Below are positions 15,269-21,929 of a stretch of 39,811 nucleotides of DNA, piece after piece. This DNA is from Anaeromyxobacter oryzisoli. Lineage in GTDB: Bacteria > Myxococcota > Myxococcia > Myxococcales > Anaeromyxobacteraceae. Each line of letters opens with the position of its first letter. Positions within the stretch are counted from its first letter, which is position 1. The stretch is from contig NZ_JALCZA010000021.1 of NCBI RefSeq assembly GCF_022690765.1, positions 21,816 to 61,626 of the forward strand, written 5' to 3'. Under the pieces are notes generated by a model. That model made no database searches, was not told the DNA's origin, and worked only from the letters and a program-made list of their open reading frames with translations. A program made the translations under genes and the position numbers.

Positions 15269-16324
15269 ATGATCGAGCTCAGAGACCTCACCAAGACCTT
15301 CCAGACCGAGGGCGGCCCCGTGCGCGTCCTCAAGGGCATCTCGCTGACCGTGCAGAAGAGCGAGGTGTTCGGCGTCATCGGCCGCAGCGGGGCCGGCAAG
15401 AGCACGCTGGTCCGGTGCATCAACCTCCTCGAGCGCCCCACCTCCGGTCAGGTGATCGTCGCGGGCCAGGAGATCACGGCGCTGCGGGGCCGGGCGCTCC
15501 GGCAGGCGCGCCACTCGATCGGGATGATCTTCCAGCACTTCAACCTGCTCTCCTCGCGGACCGCGCTCGAGAACGTGGCGCTCGCCCTCGAGCTGGCCGG
15601 CCGATCGCGGCGCGCCGCGCGCGCCGCGGCCGCGCCGCTGCTGGAGCTGGTCGGGCTCGCGGACAAGCGCGGGCGCTACCCCGCCGAGCTCTCCGGGGGC
15701 GAGAAGCAGCGCGTCGGCATCGCGCGCGCGCTCGCCTCCGAGCCGGCGGTGCTGCTCTGCGACGAGGCCACCTCCGCCCTCGACCCGGAGACCACCCAGT
15801 CGATCCTCGCGCTGCTGCGGGACATCAACCGCAAGCTCGGCCTCACCGTCGTCCTCATCACGCACGAGATGCAGGTCATCAAGGAGATCTGCGACCGGGT
15901 CGCGGTCCTGGAGCACGGCGAGATCGCCGAGATGGGCCCGGTGTTCGACGTCTTCACCGCGCCCACCGCCGAGGTCACCCGGCGGTTCGTGCGCGACCTC
16001 GTGGACCGCGAGCTGCCCGCCAACCTGGTGGCGCGCCTGAACGCGCGGCCCGAGCTCGGCGGGAACCCCGTCCTGCGGATCGTGTTCCGGGGCCCCTCGG
16101 CGCACTCGCCGGTGGTGGCCGAGGTGGTCCGCCAGTTCGGGATCCTGCTCAACATCCTGCAGGCCACGGTGGACTACATCCAGGGCGCGCCCTACGGGAA
16201 CGTCATCGTCGAGGCGATCGGCGGCGAGCAGGACGTGGCGCGGGCCATCGACTTCATCCGCGGCAAGGATCTCAAGGTGGAGGTGCTCGGCCATGTCGCC
16301 GGCGATGCTCGGGCTGTTGCTTGA
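15269..16324 (+). CDS. metN: Methionine ABC transporter ATP-binding protein MetN
   Basis: A 351-residue cytoplasmic ATPase of the methionine importer. Walker A is GRSGAGKST, the signature LSGGEKQRVGIARAL, Walker B VLLCDEATSALDPETT (the MetN-type form), and the H-loop region VVLITHEMQVIKEI. Residues from about 270 to 345 form the C-terminal NIL domain, which in MetN binds methionine and inhibits uptake when the cell is replete (known for the Escherichia coli protein). Its 3' end overlaps metI by 32 bases, so the two are coupled. Confidence 0.95.
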   Translation: MIELRDLTKTFQTEGGPVRVLKGISLTVQKSEVFGVIGRSGAGKSTLVRCINLLERPTSGQVIVAGQEITALRGRALRQARHSIGMIFQHFNLLSSRTALENVALALELAGRSRRAARAAAAPLLELVGLADKRGRYPAELSGGEKQRVGIARALASEPAVLLCDEATSALDPETTQSILALLRDINRKLGLTVVLITHEMQVIKEICDRVAVLEHGEIAEMGPVFDVFTAPTAEVTRRFVRDLVDRELPANLVARLNARPELGGNPVLRIVFRGPSAHSPVVAEVVRQFGILLNILQATVDYIQGAPYGNVIVEAIGGEQDVARAIDFIRGKDLKVEVLGHVAGDARAVA

Positions 16325-16973
16325 CGCGTTCCTCGAGACCCTGGTCATGGTCGGCATCTCGTCGGCCCTGTCCGCGGTGCTCGGCCTGCCGCTCGGGGTG
16401 GTGCTGGTCGCGACCAGCCCCGGCCACATCCGCGAGAACGCGATCGTGAACCGCGTGCTCGGCGCGGTGGTCAACGCCGGCCGCTCGACGCCGTTCATCA
16501 TCCTCCTCGTCGCGATCATCCCGTTCACGCGGCTCGTGGTGGGCACCTCCATCGGCACCGCCGCGGCCGTCGTGCCGCTCACCATCGCGGCCATCCCGTT
16601 CGTCGCCCGGCTCGCCGAGGCGGCGCTGCGCGAGGTCGATCCGGGGCTCATCGAGGCGGCGCAGTCGATGGGCGCCACGCCGCTGCAGATCGTGCTGAAG
16701 GTGCTCGTGCCCGAGGCGCTCCCGGGCCTCGTCGCGGCGATCACGATCACGGTGGTGACCCTGATCGGCTACTCGGCGATGGCCGGGGCGGTGGGCGGCG
16801 GAGGGCTCGGGGATCTCGGGATCCGCTACGGCTACCAGCGGTTCCTGCCCGAGGTCATGCTGGCGGTGGTGATCGTGCTCATCGCGCTGGTCCAGGTCGT
16901 CCAGTCCGTCGGCGACCGCCTCGCCCGCCGGCTCAACAAGCGGCTGCTCAGGTCCCAGCAGCCGAGCGCGTGA
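16293..16973 (+). CDS. metI: Methionine ABC transporter permease MetI
   Basis: A 226-residue membrane permease with five or so helices. Family segments are NAGRSTPFIILLVAIIPFTRLVVGTSIGT and the EAA coupling loop LIEAAQSMGATPLQIVLKVLVPEALPG, followed by GYSAMAGAVGGGGLGDLGIRYGYQRF. The start at 16293 is inside the end of metN, and the family N-terminus begins there. The binding-protein gene does not follow in the operon; it lies beyond on the other strand, converging on metI. Confidence 0.95.
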   Translation: MSPAMLGLLLDAFLETLVMVGISSALSAVLGLPLGVVLVATSPGHIRENAIVNRVLGAVVNAGRSTPFIILLVAIIPFTRLVVGTSIGTAAAVVPLTIAAIPFVARLAEAALREVDPGLIEAAQSMGATPLQIVLKVLVPEALPGLVAAITITVVTLIGYSAMAGAVGGGGLGDLGIRYGYQRFLPEVMLAVVIVLIALVQVVQSVGDRLARRLNKRLLRSQQPSA

Positions 16974-17274
16974 CGGGGGATCAGGCCCCGTCACACCGTC
17001 ACCGTCACCGTCCCCGTCACCGGCCGTTCCGTGGGCCCGCGAACCGGGTCCCGTGGCCCGTGGCCCGTGGCCCGATCGCCCGTGATGCCGATCCAGTGGC
17101 CGGATCACGGGCAAGGGGACACGGAAACCGGGAGCGGGCACGGGAACCGGTGACGCATCACGGGCACGGGCACGCTCCGGCGCTCCGCGGTCCGAGCGCT
17201 CGAAGAACCCCGGCTCCAAAGCAAGGGGCCCGCCACCGCGCGGGTGACGGGCCCTCGAGGCCGTGCGGGCCGAT
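16974..17274. repeat. Gene-free gap with CCCGTG-rich inverted repeat, copy 4
   Basis: Between the convergent ends of metI and metQ. The left arm (about 16989-17078) has GTCACCGTCACCGTCCCC, then CCGGGTCCCGTGGCCCGTGG and further CCCGTG units. The right arm (about 17098-17180) has GGATCACGGGCAAGGGGACA and CACGGGAACCGGTGACGC. The centre has only about 20 bases and no tandem array. This copy and copy 1 align over both arms. The metQ terminator hairpin follows. No gene seen. Confidence 0.7.
17226..17254 (-). terminator. Terminator-like hairpin after metQ
   Basis: A 12-base-pair stem with one mismatch (GGGCCCGCCACC / GGTGACGGGCCC) and a short loop lies 20 bases past the metQ stop. On the minus strand it is followed by CTTGCTTTGG, only weakly T-rich. 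It may also stop readthrough from metI. Confidence 0.55.
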
Positions 17275-18069
17275 CTAGAAGCCGGGGACGACGACGCCCG
17301 GCCACTTGGTGGCGATGAGCTGGCGCACCTCGTTCGAGTGGTAGGCCGCGACGAGCTTCTTCACCCACGGCTTGTTCACGTCGGCCTGCCGGACGACGAG
17401 CAGGTTCACGTAGGGCGAGTCCTTCGACTCGCGCGCGATGGCGTCCTTCGCCGGATCGAGCTTCCCCTGGATGGCGAAGTTCGTGTTGATGACGGCGACG
17501 GCCACGTCCGGGAGGAAGTTCGCGAGCTGCGCCGCGTCCGCCGCGACGATCTTCACCTTCTTCGGGTTCTCGACGATGTCGATCTCGGTCGGCGTGATGC
17601 CGGAGCCCGGGCGGAGCTTCAGGACGCCCTTCGACTGGAGCAGCAGGAGGGCGCGGCCGCCGTTGGACGGATCGTTCGGGATGGCGATCTTCGCCCCCTT
17701 CGGCAGCTGGTCGAGCGACTTGATCTTCTTCGAGTAGACGCCCATCGGGAAGACCACCGTCTTCGCCACCCCGACGATCTTGTAGCCGCGATCCTTGATC
17801 TGCTGATCCAGGTACGGCTGGTGCTGGTACGAGTTGGCGTCGAGATCGCCCTGGTCGAGCGCGGGGTTCGGGCGGGTGTAGTCGGTGAACTCGAAGACCT
17901 TGAGGTCGATCCCGTCCTTCGCGACGAGCTTCTTCACCAGCTCCGCGATCTCGGCGTGCGGGCCGTTCTCGACGCCGAGGCGGATGACCTGGGCGGCGGC
18001 GGCGGGGCGGGCGCCCAGGCCGGCGAGCGCGAGCGCGGCGGCGGCCAGGGTGTGGATGATGCGCTTCAT
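17275..18069 (-). CDS. metQ: Methionine ABC transporter substrate-binding protein MetQ
   Basis: A 264-residue periplasmic methionine-binding protein (NlpA/MetQ family). After a Sec signal peptide ending ARPAAAAQ, the mature part begins IRLGVENGPHAEIAELVKK. Family segments are FTDYTRPNPALDQGDLDANSYQHQPYLDQQ, FPMGVYSKKIKSLDQLPKGAKIAIPNDPSNGGRALLLLQ, and a VVRQADVNKPWVKKLVAAYHS C-terminus. There is no lipobox Cys, unlike many MetQ proteins, so it should be soluble in the periplasm. The ATG at 18069 has GGAGGA 7 bases upstream. It converges on metNI rather than sharing their operon. Confidence 0.95.
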   Translation of the reverse strand: MKRIIHTLAAAALALAGLGARPAAAAQVIRLGVENGPHAEIAELVKKLVAKDGIDLKVFEFTDYTRPNPALDQGDLDANSYQHQPYLDQQIKDRGYKIVGVAKTVVFPMGVYSKKIKSLDQLPKGAKIAIPNDPSNGGRALLLLQSKGVLKLRPGSGITPTEIDIVENPKKVKIVAADAAQLANFLPDVAVAVINTNFAIQGKLDPAKDAIARESKDSPYVNLLVVRQADVNKPWVKKLVAAYHSNEVRQLIATKWPGVVVPGF

Positions 18070-18085
18070 GCGGTGCTCCTCCAAC

Positions 18086-18109
18086 GCGCGGCCTCTCGTC
18101 GGGCCGCGC
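18086..18109 (-). promoter_or_regulatory. Leader hairpin upstream of metQ
   Basis: A perfect 8-base-pair stem (GCGCGGCC / GGCCGCGC) with loop of 8 bases sits in the predicted metQ leader, ending 3 bases before the ribosome-binding site (18077-18082). It could affect translation initiation or mRNA stability. I could not match the leader to any SAM riboswitch class; at about 65 bases it is too short for SAM-I. Confidence 0.45.
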
Positions 18110-18140
18110 CTCTGTGGGACGTCGAACGTGGTCGGGACGG

Positions 18141-18170
18141 ATACTAGCGGGCGGAAATTCATCCGGTCAA
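18141..18170 (-). promoter_or_regulatory. Sigma-70-type promoter for metQ
   Basis: On the minus strand TTGACC (18170-18165) and TAGTAT (18146-18141) are separated by 18 bases. TTGACC matches 5 of 6 consensus positions. Transcription would start near 18134, giving a leader of about 65 bases before the metQ ATG. Confidence 0.55.
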
Positions 18171-18368
18171 ACGGATGCGTCAGGATGCGCACCTTCATGC
18201 CCCGGATGGGCTGGGTTGGCAACGCGATCGCGAAGCGTCTTCCGTCCGCGATAGCGGATACTTTGCCAGACGCGGGGCGGGTGCGCGTCCATCGGAGCTC
18301 CCGAGGCCTGCGGCTGCCTGCGCGGTCGAGAACTCGCTCCCTCCCCGCCTCCGTGCTACCCGGGAGGA

Positions 18369-18695
18369 ATGGTGCGCCTCGTGCTCAAGCTCCTCTTCGC
18401 GGCCGCCGCGCTCTGGGCGATCTTCGCGTTCGTCCCCTTCGGCGGCCGCACGCTGTCCGACCGCTGGGCGACCGCTCGCTCGCCGTCCGAGTTCGTGGAG
18501 CGCACCTGGGCGGAGATGAAGGGCTCCCCGGCCGACGCGCCGCCGCGCGCCCGCCCCCCCGCCCGCTCGCACGTGCGCACCGCAGAGCCCGTTCGCGAGA
18601 AGCGCACCGCCGAGCGGCCGGTCGAGCGCCACACCGAGGCGGACCGCCGCGCCGTGGATCGGATCGTCTCCGAGCACCTGGCCGAAACGCGCTGA
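18369..18695 (+). CDS. Small membrane-anchored protein of unknown function
   Basis: A protein of about 108 residues that I do not recognise. One hydrophobic helix (about residues 4-22, VLKLLFAAAALWAIFAFVPF) is followed by a charged, Pro/Arg-rich segment (residues 50-75) and a C-terminal stretch rich in Arg and Glu. It is probably anchored in the inner membrane with its tail in the periplasm or cytoplasm. GGGAGG (18362-18367) is only one base from the ATG at 18369, so the GTG codon that follows (18372) has better spacing and may be the true start. The stop overlaps the first of several hairpins. The next gene in the same direction is an HtrA-type protease. Confidence 0.6.
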   Translation: MVRLVLKLLFAAAALWAIFAFVPFGGRTLSDRWATARSPSEFVERTWAEMKGSPADAPPRARPPARSHVRTAEPVREKRTAERPVERHTEADRRAVDRIVSEHLAETR

Positions 18696-18724
18696 GAGCT
18701 TGTCGAAGAATTCGACGAGCTCTC
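18694..18724 (+). terminator. Terminator-like hairpin after the small membrane protein
   Basis: A 14-base-pair stem (GAGAGCTTGTCGAA / TTCGACGAGCTCTC, one mismatch) with loop GAA begins inside the stop codon of the preceding gene. It is the first of six adjacent hairpins. Confidence 0.55.
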
Positions 18725-18876
18725 AGGCCGACCCGCGTGAGCGGGGCGGCGGGTGGGGTGAAGCGCCCGAATTCACTTCGGGCGCGAGGGGCGGGCGACG
18801 GCCCGCCCCTCCTAGATGGTCAAGGCCCGTCGATTGTTCGACGGGCCTTGAGGGCTTCCGCCTCCCGCTTGCGCGG
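18694..18876. repeat. Array of six adjacent hairpins
   Basis: Six inverted repeats follow each other with short gaps: 18694-18724 (14 bp, one mismatch), 18732-18745 (5 bp), 18761-18783 (9 bp, GCGCCCGAA stem), 18785-18810 (11 bp, GAGGGGCGGGC stem, loop GACG), 18819-18850 (14 bp, TCAAGGCCCGTCGA stem, loop TTGT, perfect) and 18863-18876 (5 bp). The stems have different sequences, so this is not a simple duplicated repeat. The gap to the next gene (19017) holds no gene that I can support. It may be a stacked terminator or a structured RNA. Confidence 0.7.
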
Positions 18877-19016
18877 GGGCGAGCGAGGGTCCGCCCCTCC
18901 CTGACGCGCTCCGACCGGCCGGCGCTTGGCGGGTGCGATTCTTGCCGCGGCTCGGCCACGGTTCGCACCTTCACGCCAAGAGCTTCGCAGCGTCTCGCGG
19001 GGCCGGTGGGGGCGAC

Positions 19017-20114
19017 ATGCCAGGGTGGGCGATCCTTCTCGCGGTCCATCTGGGCGCGGCGCCCCTCGCGGTACCCGCGCCGATCTACACGGAGGCCCGG
19101 GTACCGCCCACCGCCAGCGCCGCCGGGCTGCCGGATCTGTCCAGGCTCGCGCAGGCGGCGATCCCGGCCGTCGTGGGCGTGCTCACCTCGCAGGCCGCCT
19201 CCCCGCAGTCCGGGGACGACTCGCTGAAGGACCTCTTCGAGAAGCTGCACGACGGCCCGCGCAAGGGGATCGGCAGCGGCTTCGTCATCCACCGCGACGG
19301 GTGGATCCTCACCAACGCCCACGTGATCGAGGGCGCCGACCGCGTCGAGGTCGATCTCGGCGGCGGCGCGAAGCTCCCCGCGCGCGTCGTCGGGACGGAC
19401 GGCGAGTCGGACGTCGCGCTGCTCAAGGTGAACGCGCCGCACCCGCTCCCCTTCGTCCCGCTCGGCGACTCGGACCGGATCGCCGTCGCCGAGTGGGTGA
19501 TGGTGATCGGGAGCCCCTTCGGCCTCGATCACTCGGTGACCGTCGGCGTCGTGAGCCACACCGGGCGCTCGGACATCTCGCCGGTCGGCCGCCCCGGCAC
19601 CTACGACTTCATCCAGACCGACGCCTCGATCAACCCGGGGAACTCCGGCGGGCCCGTCCTCGACCTGCGCGGCGAGGTCATCGGGATCGCGACGGCGGTG
19701 AACGCGACCGGCCAGGGGATCGGCTTCGCGATCCCGATCAACATGGCGAAGGACATCGTGGAGCAGCTCAAGGCCCGTGGCCGCGTGGAGCGGAGCTGGC
19801 TCGGCGTGTCGGTCCGGGAGGCGCCCAGCGCGCCGGGCGTGCCCACCGCCGGCGTCGAGATCGTCGAGCTCGCGCCCGGCGGGCCGGCGGCGACCGCCGG
19901 GCTGGCGGTGGGCGACGTGATCACCGCGGTCCAGGGGCACGCCACCCGCACGCCCGCCCGGCTGCGCTGGTACGTCTCGACGGCGGGCGTCGGCCGCGAG
20001 ATCGAGATCCGGCTCCGGAGAGGCGCCGGCGAGCGCGCGATCAGGGTGCCGCTCGCCGAGGTCCCCGCCCAGGAGCAGGCGCACGCGCACGCGCACGAGC
20101 TCCTTGGCGAGTAA
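19017..20114 (+). CDS. HtrA/DegP-family trypsin-like serine protease with one PDZ domain
   Basis: A 365-residue envelope protease of the HtrA family, which degrades or processes misfolded exported proteins. The N-terminus is a hydrophobic signal or anchor. The protease domain (about 75-250) has the catalytic triad His102 in TNAHV, Asp132 in SDVALLK and Ser210 in GNSGGP, with all surrounding motifs intact (IGSGFVIHRDGWILTNAHV, QTDASINPGNSGGPV, GIGFAIPI). Residues about 260-350 form a single PDZ domain (WLGVSVRE onwards), as in DegS-type proteins. It ends with an Ala/His-rich tail (QAHAHAHEL). The ATG at 19017 is chosen because the hydrophobic segment starts there; earlier in-frame starts add 28 residues without signal character. 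Confidence 0.9.
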   Translation: MPGWAILLAVHLGAAPLAVPAPIYTEARVPPTASAAGLPDLSRLAQAAIPAVVGVLTSQAASPQSGDDSLKDLFEKLHDGPRKGIGSGFVIHRDGWILTNAHVIEGADRVEVDLGGGAKLPARVVGTDGESDVALLKVNAPHPLPFVPLGDSDRIAVAEWVMVIGSPFGLDHSVTVGVVSHTGRSDISPVGRPGTYDFIQTDASINPGNSGGPVLDLRGEVIGIATAVNATGQGIGFAIPINMAKDIVEQLKARGRVERSWLGVSVREAPSAPGVPTAGVEIVELAPGGPAATAGLAVGDVITAVQGHATRTPARLRWYVSTAGVGREIEIRLRRGAGERAIRVPLAEVPAQEQAHAHAHELLGE

Positions 20115-20196
20115 CCGGAAGGGCACGGGAAACCCGCGTCGCGCCAGGGCGTTCGGTATTGCGATCGGCGCCCGGGTCTGGTATCGAGCGCGCTCC

Positions 20197-20517
20197 ATGG
20201 CCGAGATCACGACCTCGAAGACCAAGAAGAAGGCCCCCGCCGCGAAGAGCGGCGGCAAGAAGACCTGTACGATCGCGGGCTGCAAGCGCGCGTACCGGGC
20301 CAAGGGCCTCTGCTTCTTCCACTACAAGAAGTTCCGCCGCGGCGAGCTCGAGGGGCGACCCGCCCGCTACGACACCTGCTCGAAGCCCGAGTGCAAGAAG
20401 AAGGTGCTCGAGCACGGCCTCTGCGAGGAGCACTTCCAGGCCTGGAAGAAGTCGCGGAAGAAGAACCAGGGCGCCGCGGCCGAGACGCCTGCGCCTGCGC
20501 CCGCCGCGGCGACATAG
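20197..20517 (+). CDS. Small basic protein with duplicated Cys3His zinc-ribbon-like module
   Basis: A 106-residue, Lys-rich protein. It contains two copies of one module with identical spacing C-x4-C-x9-C-x2-H: Cys24, Cys29, Cys39, His42 and Cys61, Cys66, Cys76, His79, offset by 37 residues. Each carries GLC--H and a basic tail (YKKFRRG; QAWKKSRKK). The pattern suggests two zinc-binding knuckles; the Lys-rich N-terminus and Ala/Pro-rich C-terminus look disordered and could bind nucleic acid. It resembles, from memory, small basic proteins annotated 'vegetative protein' in myxobacteria, but I am not sure of this. The ATG at 20197 is preferred; an in-frame start at 20104 would overlap the protease gene. 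Confidence 0.75.
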   Translation: MAEITTSKTKKKAPAAKSGGKKTCTIAGCKRAYRAKGLCFFHYKKFRRGELEGRPARYDTCSKPECKKKVLEHGLCEEHFQAWKKSRKKNQGAAAETPAPAPAAAT

Positions 20518-20600
20518 TAACGGGGGCTGCGCCCCTGGCATTCTCCACGGGGCGTGCCGCCCCGCCCCGCCGGCGGAGCCGTCGGGGCCCAACCCCTGCT

Positions 20601-20693
20601 GCGCGGGGCCCGTGACCGCTCGCGGCCCCGCTTCGCGGGGGGTCGCTCGCGGTCCCCGCGCGGAGGGGCTGCGCCCCTCCCCCCGCCTACGGC
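20601..20693 (+). repeat. Hairpin-rich dispersed repeat, copy A
   Basis: The reverse complement of this segment matches 27930-28015. Over about 43 bases (20651-20693) only two mismatches are visible, and the match continues more loosely through GCGAGCGGTCACGGG. It contains the palindromes GGAGGGGC-TGC-GCCCCTCC and CCCCGCTTCGCGGGG. It is not part of the CCCGTG family. Confidence 0.7.
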
Positions 20694-20792
20694 GGGGCCC
20701 CTCCACCCTGCGTGACGACGTTGGGCTGCGCTTTCGCTCCGGCGTGCCGGGGCTCGCGATCGCCCGACGCGGCGCGGGCTTCCGTGCTCCGT

Positions 20793-20985
20793 GCTCCGTG
20801 TCCGTCACCGTCACCGTCACCGGCTTCTCCGTGATCCGTGAGCCGGGTCCCGTGGCCCGTGGCCCAGCTTTCCGTGGTCCGACCGCGCCGTCGGACTTAC
20901 GGGCCAGGGGGATACGGGAGGCGGGATGCGGGCACGGGGAACGGTCACGGGCACGGTGACGGTGAACGGGGTCGCGTGCGGGCTC
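20793..20985. repeat. CCCGTG-rich inverted repeat, copy 5
   Basis: The left arm has TCCGTCACCGTCACCGTCACC, then GGGTCCCGTGGCCCGTGGCCC. The centre is CCGACCGCGCCGTCGG. The right arm has GGGATACGGGAGGCGGGATG, GGGCACGGGGAACGGTCACG and GGTGACGGTGAAC. This is the cleanest copy without a tandem array. Confidence 0.72.
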
Positions 20986-21023
20986 GATTCGGCCCTAGGC
21001 TGCGGCGCAGCCCGCGACCGCTG

Positions 21024-21800
21024 TCAGCGATCCCCGACCGTCGGCAGCCTCCGCTCGAGCGCGCGGATCGCGGCGACGAGCAGCTCCACCTCGCGCTGCG
21101 TGGGCTCTGCCCGCGCGAGGAGCCGCCGGAAGTCGGCGAGGATGTGCTCCGGGTTCTGCGGGTTCAGGTAGCCCGCGCGCCCGAGGAGCGCGCTCGTCCG
21201 CGCCCAGAGCGCCTCGATCGTCGCGTGCCGCGCCGGCTCGCCCACCGGCGCCGCCGCCGCGAGCGCCGCGCCCGGATCGGCCATCCGCACCTCGTAGGCG
21301 ATCACCGCCACCGCCTGCGCGAGGTTCATCGAGTCGTACGCCGCCGCGGTCGGGATGGTGCACACCGCCTGGCAGAGCTCGAGCTCCGCGTCGGAGAGCC
21401 CCCGGCGCTCCTCCCCGAACACGAGCGCCACCTCGCCGGCCGCCGCGCGCCGCGCGACCTCCGCGCCGAGCGTCCGCGGGTCGAGGCGGGGGCGCCCCTC
21501 GAGCTCGCGGGACGTCGTCCCGCAGGTCCACGTCGCGGGGCCGAGGGCCGCGGGGAGGTCCACGTGGATCTCGGCCGCGTCGAGGAGGTCCGACGCCTTC
21601 CGGGCGGTACGGCGGGCGCGGGCCATCACGTCCTCGCCGGCGGTCCACGGCCCCCCGCTGCGGGGTGCCCCTCCCCAGGCCGCCGGCGCGACCACCGCGA
21701 GGCGCTCCAGGCCGAAGTTCTTCAGCGCGCGCGCCACGGCGCCGACGTTCTCTGCGCTCTGCGGGTGTTGCAGCACCACCTTGATCCTGGACGCGTCCAT
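21024..21800 (-). CDS. TrmJ-like SPOUT (SpoU-class) RNA 2'-O-methyltransferase
   Basis: A 258-residue SAM-dependent RNA ribose methylase. The three SpoU motifs are visible: IKVVLQHPQSAENVGAVARALKNFG (motif 1, with the conserved Asn), VALVFGEERRGLSDAEL (motif 2) and CTIPTAAAYDSMNLAQAVAVIAYE (motif 3, trefoil-knot SAM site). A helical C-terminal extension ends in LNPQNPEHILADFRRLLARAEPTQREVELL, typical of the TrmJ group that methylates position 32 of tRNA. The ATG at 21800 is chosen as the domain start; the frame runs open into purC antisense. No strong ribosome-binding site is visible. It diverges from purC. Confidence 0.88.
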   Translation of the reverse strand: MDASRIKVVLQHPQSAENVGAVARALKNFGLERLAVVAPAAWGGAPRSGGPWTAGEDVMARARRTARKASDLLDAAEIHVDLPAALGPATWTCGTTSRELEGRPRLDPRTLGAEVARRAAAGEVALVFGEERRGLSDAELELCQAVCTIPTAAAYDSMNLAQAVAVIAYEVRMADPGAALAAAAPVGEPARHATIEALWARTSALLGRAGYLNPQNPEHILADFRRLLARAEPTQREVELLVAAIRALERRLPTVGDR

Positions 21801-21914
21801 GCGTTTCGGGGGTCCTTCGCTCCCCCGCGGCCCGAGCCCGGGGAGCCCGCAGCCGTCCGGGCCCCCGCGCGCCGCGAGCGCCCTGATCCGGCTGCCCTCG
21901 CGCGCGGGATCCCG

Positions 21915-21920
21915 TATAAC
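21915..21920 (+). promoter_or_regulatory. Candidate -10 element for purC
   Basis: TATAAC ends 9 bases before the purC ATG. If used, transcription would start within a few bases of the start codon, and purC would be nearly leaderless. No convincing -35 hexamer lies upstream, and no purine riboswitch fits in such a short leader. Confidence 0.4.
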
Positions 21921-21929
21921 ATCGCCGCC

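Larger units (their letters stand above)
20518..21023. other. Gene-free, repeat-rich gap
   Basis: About 500 bases without a supportable gene. From 20518 to 20720 are many short GC hairpins, including GGGGC-TGC-GCCCC and GGGGC-GTGCC-GCCCC and one half of a dispersed repeat pair (20601-20693). From 20793 to 20985 is copy 5 of the CCCGTG-rich inverted repeat. Both ends face inward: the Cys/His protein gene ends at 20517 and the methylase gene at 21024. Confidence 0.65.

Noticed and set aside
18070-18134. SAM riboswitch in the metQ leader
   Set aside because: The leader is too short for SAM-I and I found no match to other classes; only a simple hairpin is visible.
20518-21023. Possible tRNA or other structured RNA gene
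   Set aside because: The many stems are short GC palindromes; no T-loop sequence (GTTCGA-type) or cloverleaf is present.
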